64,000 bases of DNA from Mesorhizobium sp. M1B.F.Ca.ET.045.04.1.1 (GCF_003952465.1 NZ_CP034448.1:1-64000), one strand, 5' to 3'; shown: positions 9,727-19,297, counted from the first letter of the stretch. Program-made: numbers and translations. The notes: generated by a model not told the origin, from the sequence alone.

Positions 9727-10893
9727 CTACACCGTCTTCATCCATTTCGCCAGGCGATGCGCCGCTTCCTCGAGCTGATCGAGGCGGCGGTGGAAGCATA
9801 GCCTGAGGAAGGCCTCGCCGCCGGGGCCGAAGGCCGTGCCGGGCGCAAGGCCGACATTGGCGTTGTCGACGATGTCGAAGGCGGCGGCGCGGGAATCGGT
9901 GATGCCGTCGACGGTGAAGAACAGGTAGAACGCGCCTTGCGGCACAGTGAAGCGCGCCTTGCCGCTGGCACCCAGGATATCGCACACGAGGTCGCGCGCG
10001 GCGCGTGCCCGCTCGACTTGGCTCTCGATGAAGCCGTCGCCCTCGTCGAGCGCGGCAACCGCGCCGCGCTGCATGAACTGCGCGACGCCCGAGGTCGAAT
10101 ACTGGATCAGGTTCTCGAACACCTGCTGCAAGGCCGGATGGGTCTTGATCCAGCCGACGCGCCAGCCGGTCATCGCCCAGTTCTTGGAGAAGCTGTTGAC
10201 GAACAGGATGCGGTCCTCGTCCGTGGCGACGTCGAGGAAGGACGGCGCGCGGCCATGGCCGTAGTGGAACAGCGAATAGATCTCGTCGGCGATGATCCAG
10301 AGATTGCGGGCGCGGGCCAGATCGAGGATCGCTTGAAGAGTCTCCTTGTCGGCGGTCCAGCCGGTCGGGTTCGACGGCGTGTTGACGAACAGCGCCTTTG
10401 TCCACGGCGTGATGGCGGAGGCGATCTTGTCGACGTCGCAGGACCAGCCATTGCCGGACTGGTCGAGCGTGACCGCAACCGGGACGGCGCCGGCAACACC
10501 GGCGGCGGCAGCGAAATTCGGCCAGGCCGGCGACAGATAGATCACCTCGTCGCCGCTGCCTGCGATCGCGTCGACGGCCAGTTGGATGGCATGCATGCCG
10601 GAAGCGGTGACGATGAACTCTTCCTCGGCGATGCGCTTGCCGAAATGCCTGGCGTAATAGCGTGCGAGCGCCTGCCTGAGCTCGGGAATGCCCTTCTGCC
10701 AGGTGTAGAAGGTCTCGCCATTGGCGAGCCCGCGGGCGGCGGCATCGCTGATGAAGGAAGGCGTCGGCAGGTCGCCCTCGCCGGCCCAGAGCGGGATCAG
10801 GCCTTCACGCAGGCGGCCGTGGTTGACGACGGCGACAATGCCGCTTTCGGGTGCGGCGCGGGCTTCCGCACGCAAGGTCTGGATCAGGGTCAT
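9727..10893 (-). CDS. Class I/II pyridoxal-phosphate aminotransferase
   Basis: A 388-residue fold-type I aminotransferase (aspartate aminotransferase superfamily). Visible motifs are NTPSNPTGW (substrate and PLP binding), ADEIYSLFHYG with the PLP-ring aspartate, the Schiff-base lysine in NSFSKNWAMTGWRVGW, and FLRLCFHRR near the C-terminus with the carboxylate-binding arginine. The substrate cannot be deduced. The ATG at 10893 (MTLIQTLRAEARA) is preferred; an in-frame ATG at 10917 would add eight residues. It lies downstream of mscL on the same strand but is separated by a strong terminator, so it is probably transcribed on its own. Confidence 0.85.
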   Translation of the reverse strand: MTLIQTLRAEARAAPESGIVAVVNHGRLREGLIPLWAGEGDLPTPSFISDAAARGLANGETFYTWQKGIPELRQALARYYARHFGKRIAEEEFIVTASGMHAIQLAVDAIAGSGDEVIYLSPAWPNFAAAAGVAGAVPVAVTLDQSGNGWSCDVDKIASAITPWTKALFVNTPSNPTGWTADKETLQAILDLARARNLWIIADEIYSLFHYGHGRAPSFLDVATDEDRILFVNSFSKNWAMTGWRVGWIKTHPALQQVFENLIQYSTSGVAQFMQRGAVAALDEGDGFIESQVERARAARDLVCDILGASGKARFTVPQGAFYLFFTVDGITDSRAAAFDIVDNANVGLAPGTAFGPGGEAFLRLCFHRRLDQLEEAAHRLAKWMKTV

Positions 10894-10951
10894 GCAGGAA
10901 TCCGTCCGGTTTTCCATGACTGCTAACGTCTTTTACGACAGCCGCAAACAG

Positions 10952-10981
10952 AAAACCCCGGCCGTGAGCGACCGGGGTTTT
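10952..10981 (-). terminator. Rho-independent terminator after mscL
   Basis: AAAACCCCGG and CCGGGGTTTT form a perfect 10-bp stem around CCGTGAGCGA. Read on the minus strand it starts 24 bases after the mscL stop and ends in a U-run, as expected for an intrinsic terminator. The A/T symmetry means it could also act in the other direction. Confidence 0.8.
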
Positions 10982-11004
10982 GGTCCAGCGCGTCTGGCTT
11001 GAGA

Positions 11005-11424
11005 TTACTTCTTGGCGAGCAGGTCGCGGATTTCGGTCAGAAGCTGGACATCCGCCGGCGGCGCGGCAGCGGCAGCGGGCTTCTCGCGCTCCAGCCGCTT
11101 GCGCAGATTGTTCACGGCCTTGACCATCAGGAAGATGATGAAGGCAAGGATCAGGAAGTTCAGCACCACGGTGATGAAGCTGCCATAGGCGAAAACGGCG
11201 CCCTCTTTCTTGGCGTCAGCCAACGCGGCCGAATGGACGTTCGAGGACAGCCCGAAGAAATAATTGTTGAAGTCCAGCCCGCCGAAGATCGCCCCGACGA
11301 TCGGCATGATGATGTCGTTGACCAGCGAATCGACGATCTTGCCGAAGGCCGCGCCGATGATGACGCCGACGGCCAAGTCCATCACGTTTCCCCTGGAGAT
11401 GAATTCCTGGAATTCTTTCAGCAT
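11005..11424 (-). CDS. mscL: Large-conductance mechanosensitive channel
   Basis: A 139-residue inner-membrane channel that opens under membrane tension and releases solutes on osmotic downshock. The N-terminus [20 protein letters not shown] leads into TM1 with the pore motif [22 protein letters not shown]2 is [20 protein letters not shown]; the C-terminal bundle is [12 protein letters not shown] after an Ala/Pro linker. The start is fixed by AAGGAGGG seven bases upstream and by homology; longer in-frame extensions are rejected. It is followed by a strong terminator. Confidence 0.96.
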   Translation of the reverse strand: MLKEFQEFISRGNVMDLAVGVIIGAAFGKIVDSLVNDIIMPIVGAIFGGLDFNNYFFGLSSNVHSAALADAKKEGAVFAYGSFITVVLNFLILAFIIFLMVKAVNNLRKRLEREKPAAAAAPPADVQLLTEIRDLLAKK

Positions 11425-11749
11425 TCGACCCTCCTTGCCATGACAGGCCGTGCCGCCGCCCCGGCTCGCCGGCGCCGGCCCAAATCCACCATAACAAAAA
11501 CCCCCGGTTGCAAAACCGGAAAAAGGGCGAAGCCACCGGTTTGTGCTTAGCTGCGCCGTCAGGCACATGCGCCGAAAGCCGCGATGGACTTGGGCTCCAA
11601 GCTGTGGTTGCGTCTAGAGCGGCTGAGCGTTTAATGGAAACGCCGAGCCCTCTAAGTATTTGTTTCCTACGCAATTCCGACCGGAAACTTTTCCTGGAAT
11701 TGCTTGGGGCGGACCGGATGGGAGACCGGCCAGGGAGGAAGTGCGAGCC
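11425..11749. other. Divergent mscL-histidine kinase intergenic region
   Basis: 325 bp without a supported gene. On the minus strand around 11495-11522 there is a small CCGGTT/AACCGG stem followed by a G/T run that looks like an orphan terminator. A family A palindromic repeat fills 11614-11705. The GGGAGG ribosome-binding site of the kinase gene is at 11733-11738. Confidence 0.4.
11614..11705. repeat. Family A palindromic repeat, copy 1
   Basis: About 92 bp beginning CTAGAGCGG and ending CCTGGAATTGCTT, with the conserved internal boxes GGAAACGCCGA, TTTGTTTCCTACGCAATTCC and ACTTTTCCTGGAATT. The same boxes in the same order occur at 22124-22230 and 34178-34275, and inverted at 21015-21106. 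All four copies are intergenic. Confidence 0.75.
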
Positions 11750-14700
11750 GTGCAAGGCTGGTTCGTCGTCATCATCGCGATCGCCTATGTGACGCTGCTT
11801 TTCGCCATCGCCAGCGTCGGCGACCGGCGCTCGGCGGCCGCCGGGCCCGGCCGGGCGCGGCCCTTCATCTACGCGCTCAGCCTCGCCATCTACTGCACGT
11901 CCTGGACCTTCTTCGGCTCGGTAGGCCTTTCCTCCGAGCGCAGTCTTGAATTCCTCGGCATCTATACCGGCCCGGTGCTGGTCTTCGTGTTCGGCTTCCC
12001 GCTGCTCAACCGCATCGTGCGGCTGGCCAAGAGCGAGAAGATCACCTCGATCGCCGACTTTCTCGGCGCCCGCTACGGCAAGAGTTTCGTGGTCGCGGCG
12101 ATCGCCACTCTGATCGCGACGATCGGCGCGGTGCCCTATATCGCGCTGCAGCTGAAGGCGATTTCGGGCTCGGTCAGCCTGATGATCGAGCACTATACCG
12201 GATCGCCGCCTTCGTTCGATCCGTTCGTCAGCGACATTTCACTGGTGGTCGCGATGCTGCTTGCGCTGTTTGCAGTGCTGTTCGGCACCCGCCACGCCGA
12301 CGCCACCGAGCACCAGGACGGGCTGGTGCTGGCGGTGGCGGTGGAAACCGTGGTCAAGCTTGCCGCTTTCCTCGCCATCGGGCTGATGGTGACCTTCCTG
12401 ATCTTCGGCGGCCCCGGCGACATGTTCGCGACGCTCGCGGCAAATGCCGAGGTGCGCCAGGCCATGGGCTACAACACCTCCTTGGCCACCTGGCTGGTGC
12501 TGACGAGCTTGAGCGGCTTTGCCATCCTGATGCTGCCGCGCCAGTTCTACGTCACCATCGTCGAGAACCGCAGCGAGGCCGAGCTGCGCACCGCGACCTG
12601 GGTGTTTCCGCTCTACCTCGTGGCGATCAACCTTTTCGTGCTGCCGATCGCCTTTGCCGGCCTGTCGCTGGTCGGCACCAGGACCAGCAGCGACCTCTAC
12701 GTGCTATCGCTGCCGCTGTTCAGCGGCCACGATGTGCTCGCCATGGCCGCCTTCATCGGCGGCCTGTCGGCGGCGACCGCCATGGTCATCGTCGAGAGCG
12801 TCGCGCTGTCGATCATGATCTCCAACGACTTGGTCATCCCGCTGTTCGTGCGCCGGCTGCTCAAGACCCCCTCTTCGGACAATGAGGACTGGTCGACGCT
12901 GATCCTCAACGTGCGCCGCGCCTCGATCTTCATCATGCTGTTCATCGCCTTCCTCTACTATCGCGAGAGCACCAACAGCGCGCGGCTGTCCTCGATCGGG
13001 TTGATGTCGTTTGCCGCGATCGCGCAATTCGCGCCGGCGCTGATCGGCGGGCTGATCTGGCGCGGCGCCAATGGCCGGGGTGCGGCGCTCGGCATGGTCG
13101 CCGGCATTCTGGTGTGGGGCTATACGCTGCTGCTCCCCTCGCTCGTGGCTCCAGAGACCGATATCGTCGTCCACGGCCTGTTCGGCTTCGAGGCGCTCAG
13201 ACCGCAGGCACTGTTCGGCACCGTCGGCGAGCCGCTGAACCACGGCGTGCTGTGGAGCCTGTCGATCAACGCGCTGTTCTTCGTGCTGGGATCGCTGTCC
13301 CGCGCTTCCGTGCCATTGGAGCGCATCCAGGCGGCGATCTTCGTGCCGCGCGAAGCCAGCCCGATGCCGAGCCTGCGCCGCTTCCGCACCGCCGTCACCG
13401 TCAATGATCTAAAGGACACGATCTCCCGCTATCTCGGCGTCGAGCGCACCGAGCGTTCCTTCCAATCCTTCGAGAAGAACGCGAGCGTCTCCCTGCATGG
13501 CAAGGAACAGGCCAGCATGGACGTCATCCGCTTCTCGGAACAACTGCTGGCGAGCGCCGTCGGCTCGTCCTCGGCGCGGCTGATCCTGTCGCTGCTGTTC
13601 CGCCGCAACGACCGCGACTCCAAGGATGCCTTCCGGCTGCTCGACGACGCCACCGAGGCGCTGCAGCACAATCGCGACCTGTTGCAGATCGCGCTCGACC
13701 AGATGGAGCAGGGCATCACCGTCTTCGACCGCGACTTCCGGCTGATCTGCTGGAACCGGCAATACAGGGCGCTGTTCGACCTGCCGGACGAGATGGGCCA
13801 AGTCGGCGTCTCGCTCGATCAGATCCTGCGCCACCTCGCCGAGCGCGGCGACATCCCCGCCGACCAGCGGATGACGATGCTCAACCGGCTGACCAGCTTC
13901 GTCAGCCCCTGGCAGATGGAGCTCAAGACCAGCGGACGGATCCTGGAGCTGCGCTCCAACCCGATGCCGGACGGCGGCATCGTCGCCACCTATGCCGACA
14001 TTTCCGGCCGCGTCGAGCAGGACCTGGCGCTGAAGCGGGCGAACGAATCGCTGGAGCAGCGGGTCAGGACCCGCACCATCGAACTGACCCGCGTCAACGA
14101 GGAGCTGGCGCAGGCGCAGATGCTGGCCGAGGAAGCCAATCTCAGCAAGACGCGCTTCCTCGCCGCCGCCGGCCACGACATCCTGCAGCCGCTGAACGCC
14201 GCTAGGCTCTATTGCTCGTCTCTGATCGAGAAGGCCGGCAAGGGACCAGCCGGCAAGGCCGCGGTCAATATCGAATCGTCGCTGGAATCGGTCGAGACCA
14301 TCCTCGGCGCGGTGCTCGACATCTCGCGGCTCGACGCCGGAGCGTTGAAGCCCGAGGACACCGCCTTCAGCCTCGGCGGACTGCTCAGCCAGATCGGCAA
14401 CGATTTTCGCCCGCTTGCCGCCGAAAAGAAGCTGGGTCTCAAGATAATGCCGTCGTCGCTCGGCGTAATGACGGACCGTAACCTTCTGCGGCGGCTGGTC
14501 CAGAACCTCGTTTCCAACGCCATCAAATACACGCGCGAGGGCCGCATCCTGGTCGGCGTCAGAAGGCGCGGCGAGCTGGCGGAAATCCAGGTGATCGATA
14601 CCGGGATCGGCATTGCCGGCGACAAACTGAACACCGTCTTCCACGAATTCACCCGGCTGGACGAAGGCGCGCGCGAGGCCGAAGGCCTCGGCCTCGGCCT

Positions 14701-15235
14701 ATCCATCGTCGACCGCATCGCAAGGGTGCTCAGGCTCGAAATCCGCATCTTCTCCAATCCGGCCAAGGGCACCCGCTTTTCCGTCATCCTGCCGGTCGCG
14801 GCGGTCGCGACGCCGCCGCGTGAGGTTGGCAAAACGCCAGCGCGCGCGGCATCCTCGCTTGCCGGGCTCAATGTGCTCTGCATCGACAATGACGCTCGCA
14901 TCCTCGATGGCATGCGGCTGCTGCTCGAAGGCTGGGGCTGCAGCGTCGAGACGGCTTCGGGAGCGGGAGACCTTTTGCGGCCCGGCGCGGTAAGGCCGGA
15001 TGTCGTGCTTGCCGACTACCATCTCGACGGCACCACCGGGCTCGACGCGATTCACAGGCTGCGCGCCGCTTACGGCCAGGACCTGCCTTGTGTGTTGGTC
15101 ACCGCCGACCGTTCCAGCGAGGTGCGCACCGCGGCAGGCAAGCTCGATATTCCGGTGGTCAACAAGCCGCTGAAGCCGGCCGTGCTGCGCTCGATGATGG
15201 CGCGCGTCAGGGCGCTGGCACCGGCGGCGGAATAG
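11750..15235 (+). CDS. Symporter-domain hybrid histidine kinase with C-terminal receiver
   Basis: About 1161 residues. Residues 1-540 form a multi-spanning sodium/solute-symporter (PutP-like) domain of about 13 helices; a PAS domain lies near 640-750 (ALDQMEQGITVFDRDF), then a coiled coil, a HisKA box with H809 in AAGHDILQPLN, a HATPase (NLVSNAIKYTREG; DTGIGI; GLGLGLSIV) and a receiver with phospho-acceptor D1089 in VLADYHLDG. The layout matches CrbS/MxtR-type sensors that control acetate or carbon metabolism genes. GTG at 11750 is chosen for GGGAGG eleven bases upstream and because it starts just before TM1; a longer frame opens at 11660. The partner may be the NarL-type regulator at 18080-18760. 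Confidence 0.88.
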   Translation: MQGWFVVIIAIAYVTLLFAIASVGDRRSAAAGPGRARPFIYALSLAIYCTSWTFFGSVGLSSERSLEFLGIYTGPVLVFVFGFPLLNRIVRLAKSEKITSIADFLGARYGKSFVVAAIATLIATIGAVPYIALQLKAISGSVSLMIEHYTGSPPSFDPFVSDISLVVAMLLALFAVLFGTRHADATEHQDGLVLAVAVETVVKLAAFLAIGLMVTFLIFGGPGDMFATLAANAEVRQAMGYNTSLATWLVLTSLSGFAILMLPRQFYVTIVENRSEAELRTATWVFPLYLVAINLFVLPIAFAGLSLVGTRTSSDLYVLSLPLFSGHDVLAMAAFIGGLSAATAMVIVESVALSIMISNDLVIPLFVRRLLKTPSSDNEDWSTLILNVRRASIFIMLFIAFLYYRESTNSARLSSIGLMSFAAIAQFAPALIGGLIWRGANGRGAALGMVAGILVWGYTLLLPSLVAPETDIVVHGLFGFEALRPQALFGTVGEPLNHGVLWSLSINALFFVLGSLSRASVPLERIQAAIFVPREASPMPSLRRFRTAVTVNDLKDTISRYLGVERTERSFQSFEKNASVSLHGKEQASMDVIRFSEQLLASAVGSSSARLILSLLFRRNDRDSKDAFRLLDDATEALQHNRDLLQIALDQMEQGITVFDRDFRLICWNRQYRALFDLPDEMGQVGVSLDQILRHLAERGDIPADQRMTMLNRLTSFVSPWQMELKTSGRILELRSNPMPDGGIVATYADISGRVEQDLALKRANESLEQRVRTRTIELTRVNEELAQAQMLAEEANLSKTRFLAAAGHDILQPLNAARLYCSSLIEKAGKGPAGKAAVNIESSLESVETILGAVLDISRLDAGALKPEDTAFSLGGLLSQIGNDFRPLAAEKKLGLKIMPSSLGVMTDRNLLRRLVQNLVSNAIKYTREGRILVGVRRRGELAEIQVIDTGIGIAGDKLNTVFHEFTRLDEGAREAEGLGLGLSIVDRIARVLRLEIRIFSNPAKGTRFSVILPVAAVATPPREVGKTPARAASSLAGLNVLCIDNDARILDGMRLLLEGWGCSVETASGAGDLLRPGAVRPDVVLADYHLDGTTGLDAIHRLRAAYGQDLPCVLVTADRSSEVRTAAGKLDIPVVNKPLKPAVLRSMMARVRALAPAAE

Positions 15236-15254
15236 ATCCAGGCCGGCCACGCCC

Positions 15255-15896
15255 TCAGCCTCCGCCCTGATGCCCGAGGCTTCTGAGATAGGCGCAGAAC
15301 ATGTCGGCGAGCGCGTCGGAATAGGTTTCGATCTCGGCAGACGTGCGCGGACTCGCCGAAAAATCCTGCCCCACTGTGCTGAGCGTCGTCAGGATGAGCT
15401 CGCCAGCCATAGCGCGAGCGGCTTGCGAGGCCTCTGGCAACGCCTCGAGCATGAATGCCTCGGCCGTGCGCTCCGCCGAAGCCTTTGCCTCCTGGGCCTC
15501 GGGCGCGTCCCTGTAGAGGGGTGCTGCGTCGTTCAGCGCGACACGCACCGCGGCCTCCTCGCATTCGGAGCGGATGAAGGCGTGGACCAGGGTGCGTATC
15601 CGTTCGAGCGGCGGTTTCTCGACGTCCTCGAGGATGCCGCACAAAAGGTCGGTCGTCTGCCGCCATTCATCGCTCTGCAGCCGGAACAGAAGCGCCGCCT
15701 TGTTGGGGAAATATTGATAGAGCGAGCCGACGCTGACGCCGGCCTTCTCGGCCACGCGCGTGGTGGTGAAACGCTGCGCGCCTTCGCTCGCCAAAACCTG
15801 AGCAGCTGCCTGCAGAATCGCCGCGACGAGCTCTGTCGCGCGGGCTTGTTTGGGCTGTTTTCGGGTGGAAATTGAAGGGCTTGGGCGTTGGATCAT
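15255..15896 (-). CDS. TetR/AcrR family transcriptional regulator
   Basis: A 213-residue regulator. The DNA-binding part is ELVAAILQAAAQVLASEG followed by the helix-turn-helix FTTTRVAEKAGVSVGSLYQYF near residues 40-65. The rest is an all-helical ligand domain with no recognisable specificity. ATG at 15896 (MIQRPSPSIST) is preferred over a long in-frame extension that would run through the divergent gene's promoter. It is divergent from the O-methyltransferase at 15991 with 94 bases between, so it probably controls that gene and itself, as TetR regulators commonly do. Confidence 0.87.
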   Translation of the reverse strand: MIQRPSPSISTRKQPKQARATELVAAILQAAAQVLASEGAQRFTTTRVAEKAGVSVGSLYQYFPNKAALLFRLQSDEWRQTTDLLCGILEDVEKPPLERIRTLVHAFIRSECEEAAVRVALNDAAPLYRDAPEAQEAKASAERTAEAFMLEALPEASQAARAMAGELILTTLSTVGQDFSASPRTSAEIETYSDALADMFCAYLRSLGHQGGG

Positions 15897-15990
15897 GGCG
15901 GCGCTCGGGAATGCGAATTGGAAACCTGAAGGATTATTCGTATTTTTCGAGACGACACAAGAACGCATTTGTTCCCGACTGGAGACAGCC

Positions 15991-16647
15991 ATGACGACCC
16001 TGACCGAAACCCCGCTCGCGCCCCTGCTCACCCGCCTGTTCAAGGAAGCCGCCGCGGCGACCAGCCCGGCGGTGGCCCGGTATTCGAGCGAGGAACGGGC
16101 GCGCCTGCTCGGCAGCAAGACCGAATACCTCGATTTCTACGGCAGCCTGAAGGACCTCTGGCTCGCGGTTTCGCCGGAGACCGGCACGTTGCTCTACATG
16201 CTGGCGCGCAGCACCGGCGCGCGCATCATCGTCGAGTTCGGCACCTCGTTCGGCATCTCGACGCTCTACCTTGCCGCGGCGCTGAGGGACAATGGCGGCG
16301 GCCGCCTGATCTCTACGGAGTTCGAGCCATCCAAGGTGGTGCGTGCCAAGGCCAATCTGACGGAAGGCGGCCTTCTCGACCTGGTCGAGATCCGCGAAGG
16401 CGACGCGCTGGAGACGCTGAGCAAAGACCTGCCCGACCGAATAGACCTTCTGCTGCTCGACGGCGCCAAGGCGCTCTATCCGGAGATCCTCAGCCTGGTC
16501 GAGAGCCGGCTCAGGCCCGGCGCGCTGGTCATCGCCGACAATGCCGACTTCTCTCCGGAATATCTGGAGCGGGTGCGATCACCCGCAGGCGGCTACATGT
16601 CGACGCCGTTCGGCGACGACGTGGAACTGTCGATGTGGCTCGGCTGA
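15991..16647 (+). CDS. O-methyltransferase, SAM-dependent class I
   Basis: A 218-residue methyltransferase of the COMT-like family. Motif I, which binds S-adenosylmethionine, is ARIIVEFGTSFGISTLYLA; the acidic residue after beta-2 is in STEFEP; DLLLLDGAKALYPEIL carries the metal-binding-type aspartate; and ALVIADNADFSPEYLERV follows as in the family. GGAGA lies five bases before ATG 15991. The acceptor substrate is unknown. Divergent from the TetR gene and probably its target. Confidence 0.85.
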   Translation: MTTLTETPLAPLLTRLFKEAAAATSPAVARYSSEERARLLGSKTEYLDFYGSLKDLWLAVSPETGTLLYMLARSTGARIIVEFGTSFGISTLYLAAALRDNGGGRLISTEFEPSKVVRAKANLTEGGLLDLVEIREGDALETLSKDLPDRIDLLLLDGAKALYPEILSLVESRLRPGALVIADNADFSPEYLERVRSPAGGYMSTPFGDDVELSMWLG

Positions 16648-16801
16648 GCAAGCCCGCCACGAGCGGAACAAACAGATCCATGACTCGCGCTGCTCTTCGA
16701 GCGGCCGTAGGCGTTCACGTTAGCCAACGCGCCATCCCCGATCCTCGGGCATTTGACGCGCAGGTGACATCATAACCGCAATTTCCTCCTTTTGGCGTGC
16801 A

Positions 16802-18064
16802 ATGCCGCGCCCGGCACTGCTCGGCCTTTTCCTGTTCTTCTGCGCCGGCTTCGCCGACGGCGCGCTGGTGCCGTTCTTTCCGCTCTGGGCGAGCAGCGAA
16901 GGGGGCATTCCCGTCGGCGCGGTCGGCCTGCTGTTCGGCTGCTATGCAGGCGGCGAGCTGATCGCGGCGCCGCTGATCGGCGGCATTGCCGACCGGGTCG
17001 GCCGGCGGCCGGTGCTGATTTTCTCATCGTTCGGCGTCGGGTGCGGCTTCATCGCCTTGTTCTTCGTCCACGGCGTTGCAGCCACCGCGATCGTGCTCAT
17101 CTTGACCGGCATGTGCGAGTCGGTGCTCCATCCGACCATCCTCACCGCGATCGCCGATGTGACGGCGCCGTCGGCGCATCCGCGCTGGTTCAGCATGGCC
17201 CGAGTGAGCTCAAGCGCGGGCCAGATCCTCGGTCCGGCCTGCGGCGCCCTGCTTGTGCTGATATCGCTCGACGCCGTGTTCCTCGCCGCCGGTGGCATGC
17301 TTATCCTTGGCGGTGTCGTGATGCTGGTGGCGCTTGGCGAGACGATCGGCAGCGGACGCTCCGCAGCCGGCGACCGGGGCGATGAGGAAGAAGAGGAGGG
17401 CCTGTCGGCGCTGCTGCCGGCCTTCCGCGACGGCCGCCTGGCGAAGCTGCTCCTCTGGGTCGTGCTGTTCGAGATTTCCGGCAACTGGATCGAGGCCGTG
17501 ATCCCGCTCTATGCGCGGGACGCCGGCACACTTTCCCCATCCGGCATCGGCACGCTGTTTGCCTATGCGGCCGCGCTGACGGTCGGCTTGCAGATGCTGG
17601 TGAGCCGCTTCGCCGAGACGCGATCCGCGCTCTGGTTGACTGCCGGCGCCGGGCTCTCGACCATCGCCGCCTTTGTCCTGTTCATGGCCTCGCCGGCGAT
17701 GCTGTCACTGATTGCCGCGGTTAGCCTCTGCTCGGTGGCGCAGATGCTGGTCGGGCCGCTCGTGCCGACCGCCGTCAACGCGCTTGCACCGCCGGCGCGG
17801 CGCGCCTCCTACATGGCGGCCTCGTCGGTGGCCGTCGATCTCAAGGACTCGCTCGGACCTTCGATCGGCACCGCGCTCTATGCGCTTGCGCCCCGCCTGC
17901 CCTGGGTAGCCGGCATTCCGCTGGTGGCGATCGCGTCGCTCGGGTTGGGTGTCGCGATCGGAAGAGCGCGGCACGCTTCAACGATAGGGGTCGATGCGGA
18001 AGACATCAGGCCGGAGAGATCCGCGACCTGGTCGACAAGCCCGGCAACGGAGGAACAGTTCTGA
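16802..18064 (+). CDS. Major facilitator superfamily transporter
   Basis: A 420-residue, 12-helix transporter. The cytoplasmic motif after TM2 (GGIADRVGRRPVLIF) is the MFS signature A, and an acidic central loop (GDRGDEEEEEG) separates the two six-helix halves. Substrate unknown; the family includes drug and metabolite exporters. It follows the O-methyltransferase on the same strand after 154 bases, so co-transcription is possible but not certain. It converges with the response-regulator gene at 18080, 15 bases away. Confidence 0.85.
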   Translation: MPRPALLGLFLFFCAGFADGALVPFFPLWASSEGGIPVGAVGLLFGCYAGGELIAAPLIGGIADRVGRRPVLIFSSFGVGCGFIALFFVHGVAATAIVLILTGMCESVLHPTILTAIADVTAPSAHPRWFSMARVSSSAGQILGPACGALLVLISLDAVFLAAGGMLILGGVVMLVALGETIGSGRSAAGDRGDEEEEEGLSALLPAFRDGRLAKLLLWVVLFEISGNWIEAVIPLYARDAGTLSPSGIGTLFAYAAALTVGLQMLVSRFAETRSALWLTAGAGLSTIAAFVLFMASPAMLSLIAAVSLCSVAQMLVGPLVPTAVNALAPPARRASYMAASSVAVDLKDSLGPSIGTALYALAPRLPWVAGIPLVAIASLGLGVAIGRARHASTIGVDAEDIRPERSATWSTSPATEEQF

Positions 18065-18079
18065 TGCCGAAAGGGGCGG

Positions 18080-18760
18080 TCAGGCGACCGGCTGCAGCGG
18101 GTCGCCGCCGATCTTGGAAAGCTGGATGACCGCCTGGGTGCGGCTGTCGACGCCGAGCTTCTGCAGGATGGCCGAGACATGCGCCTTGATGGTGGCCTCG
18201 GAGACACCGAGCTCATAGGCGATCTGCTTGTTGAGCAGGCCTTCGGCCAGCATGCCGAGCACCCGCGTCTGCTGCGGCGTCAGCGCCTGCAGCCGCTTGA
18301 TCAGGTCCGAGATTTCCGGGTCGCGCTCGACGCCGAGCTCGATGCCGGCTGGTGCCGCGATGTCGCCGGCAAGCACGGCCTGCACGGCGCTGCGTATCTC
18401 CTCCATGCTTGCCGATTTGGAGATGAAGCCGGAAGCGCCGAGATCGAGCGCACGGCGGATGGTGACTGGATCATCGTGCGCCGACACCACCACCAGCGGC
18501 ACCGAGGAATGGATGCCACGCAACGAGATCAGGCCGGACAGGCCGCTGGCACCCGGCATCGAGAGGTCGAGCAGCACCATGTCGATGTCCTCATTGGCAA
18601 GGACCAGCGCCTTGGCGCTTTCGAAATCGCCGGCCTCGTGGATGGCGGCGACGTCGCCGATGCCGGAAAGCGCCTCCTTCAGCGCGCCCCGAAACAGCGG
18701 ATGGTCGTCGGCAATGACGAAGGTGTGGCCCGACGGCAAATATTCCTCCCCGGATCCCAT
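18080..18760 (-). CDS. NarL/LuxR-family response regulator
   Basis: A 226-residue response regulator. The receiver domain (residues about 12-130) has the acidic pair in VIADDH, phospho-acceptor Asp in DMVLLDLSMPG, and the Thr/Ser and Lys positions in VVVSAHDD and GFISKSA. The C-terminal HTH is LTPQQTRVLGMLAEGLLNKQIAYELGVSEATIKAHVSAILQKLGV. The layout resembles ErdR/CrbR/AgmR regulators, which pair with symporter-fused kinases such as the one at 11750-15235; pairing here is inferred from proximity and family. A GGAGG-like site lies upstream of the start. Confidence 0.88.
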   Translation of the reverse strand: MGSGEEYLPSGHTFVIADDHPLFRGALKEALSGIGDVAAIHEAGDFESAKALVLANEDIDMVLLDLSMPGASGLSGLISLRGIHSSVPLVVVSAHDDPVTIRRALDLGASGFISKSASMEEIRSAVQAVLAGDIAAPAGIELGVERDPEISDLIKRLQALTPQQTRVLGMLAEGLLNKQIAYELGVSEATIKAHVSAILQKLGVDSRTQAVIQLSKIGGDPLQPVA

Positions 18761-18858
18761 CGCTGATTATGTGCTTCTTGCGGGATCGGAATGATTATGC
18801 GGCGGCGCGGCGGCTTTTCAAGCGGCAAAGGCCGCGCGCGGGTTTTTCCCGGAGCGGT

Positions 18859-19296
18859 TCAGGTCTTTTGCGGGTCGGGCTTGGCGCCGCCGTCGCCGTT
18901 TTCCCTGTCCATGTCCTTCACGATGTCCATGAAGCGGCGGAAGAAGCGCTCCATGTAATTCATCGTCTTGTTGAAATCCTCCTCGCTGGGCAGGTTGGAT
19001 TCGAGGCGGGCGGAGGGCGTGTTCTCGAGCTTGGCGACGCGCTCGTCCAGCGCCTTGACCGATTTTTGCAGCCGGTCGATCTCGTCCTGGAAGGCGGCAC
19101 GCTCGTCGGCCGCCATCTTGCAGACGAGCTGGCCGGAATGCTCCTCGCAGATCGACATGGCGCCTGTCTGGGTGTCCATGCGGACATAGCCGTTGGCGGA
19201 CTTTTCGAGCCGGTAGCGGTCGGTCTCCTCGGAATAGGCCGATGCGGCGACCAGCGAGCAAAGCGCCGCCGGGATCAGGATATGCTGCAGACGCAT
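18859..19296 (-). CDS. Hypothetical exported protein
   Basis: A 145-residue protein not assigned to a named family. Residues 1-25 are a Sec signal peptide (MRLQHILIPAALCSLVAASAYS). A short segment YRLEKSANGYVRMDTQTGAMSICEEHSG carries one of two cysteines that could form a disulfide (SICEEHSGQLVCKM), then a coiled coil from about 65 to 90 (FQDEIDRLQKSVKALDERVA) and a charged tail. The start at 19296 is chosen because GGAGG precedes it by eight bases; an upstream in-frame ATG (19311) is part of the ribosome-binding site. A 19-bp tandem duplication covers that site. Confidence 0.6.
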   Translation of the reverse strand: MRLQHILIPAALCSLVAASAYSEETDRYRLEKSANGYVRMDTQTGAMSICEEHSGQLVCKMAADERAAFQDEIDRLQKSVKALDERVAKLENTPSARLESNLPSEEDFNKTMNYMERFFRRFMDIVKDMDRENGDGGAKPDPQKT

Positions 19297-19297
19297 G

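Noticed and set aside
13409..14644. 411-codon minus-strand frame within the hybrid kinase gene
   Set aside because: The kinase has intact H, N, G and D boxes here; the opposite frame has none.
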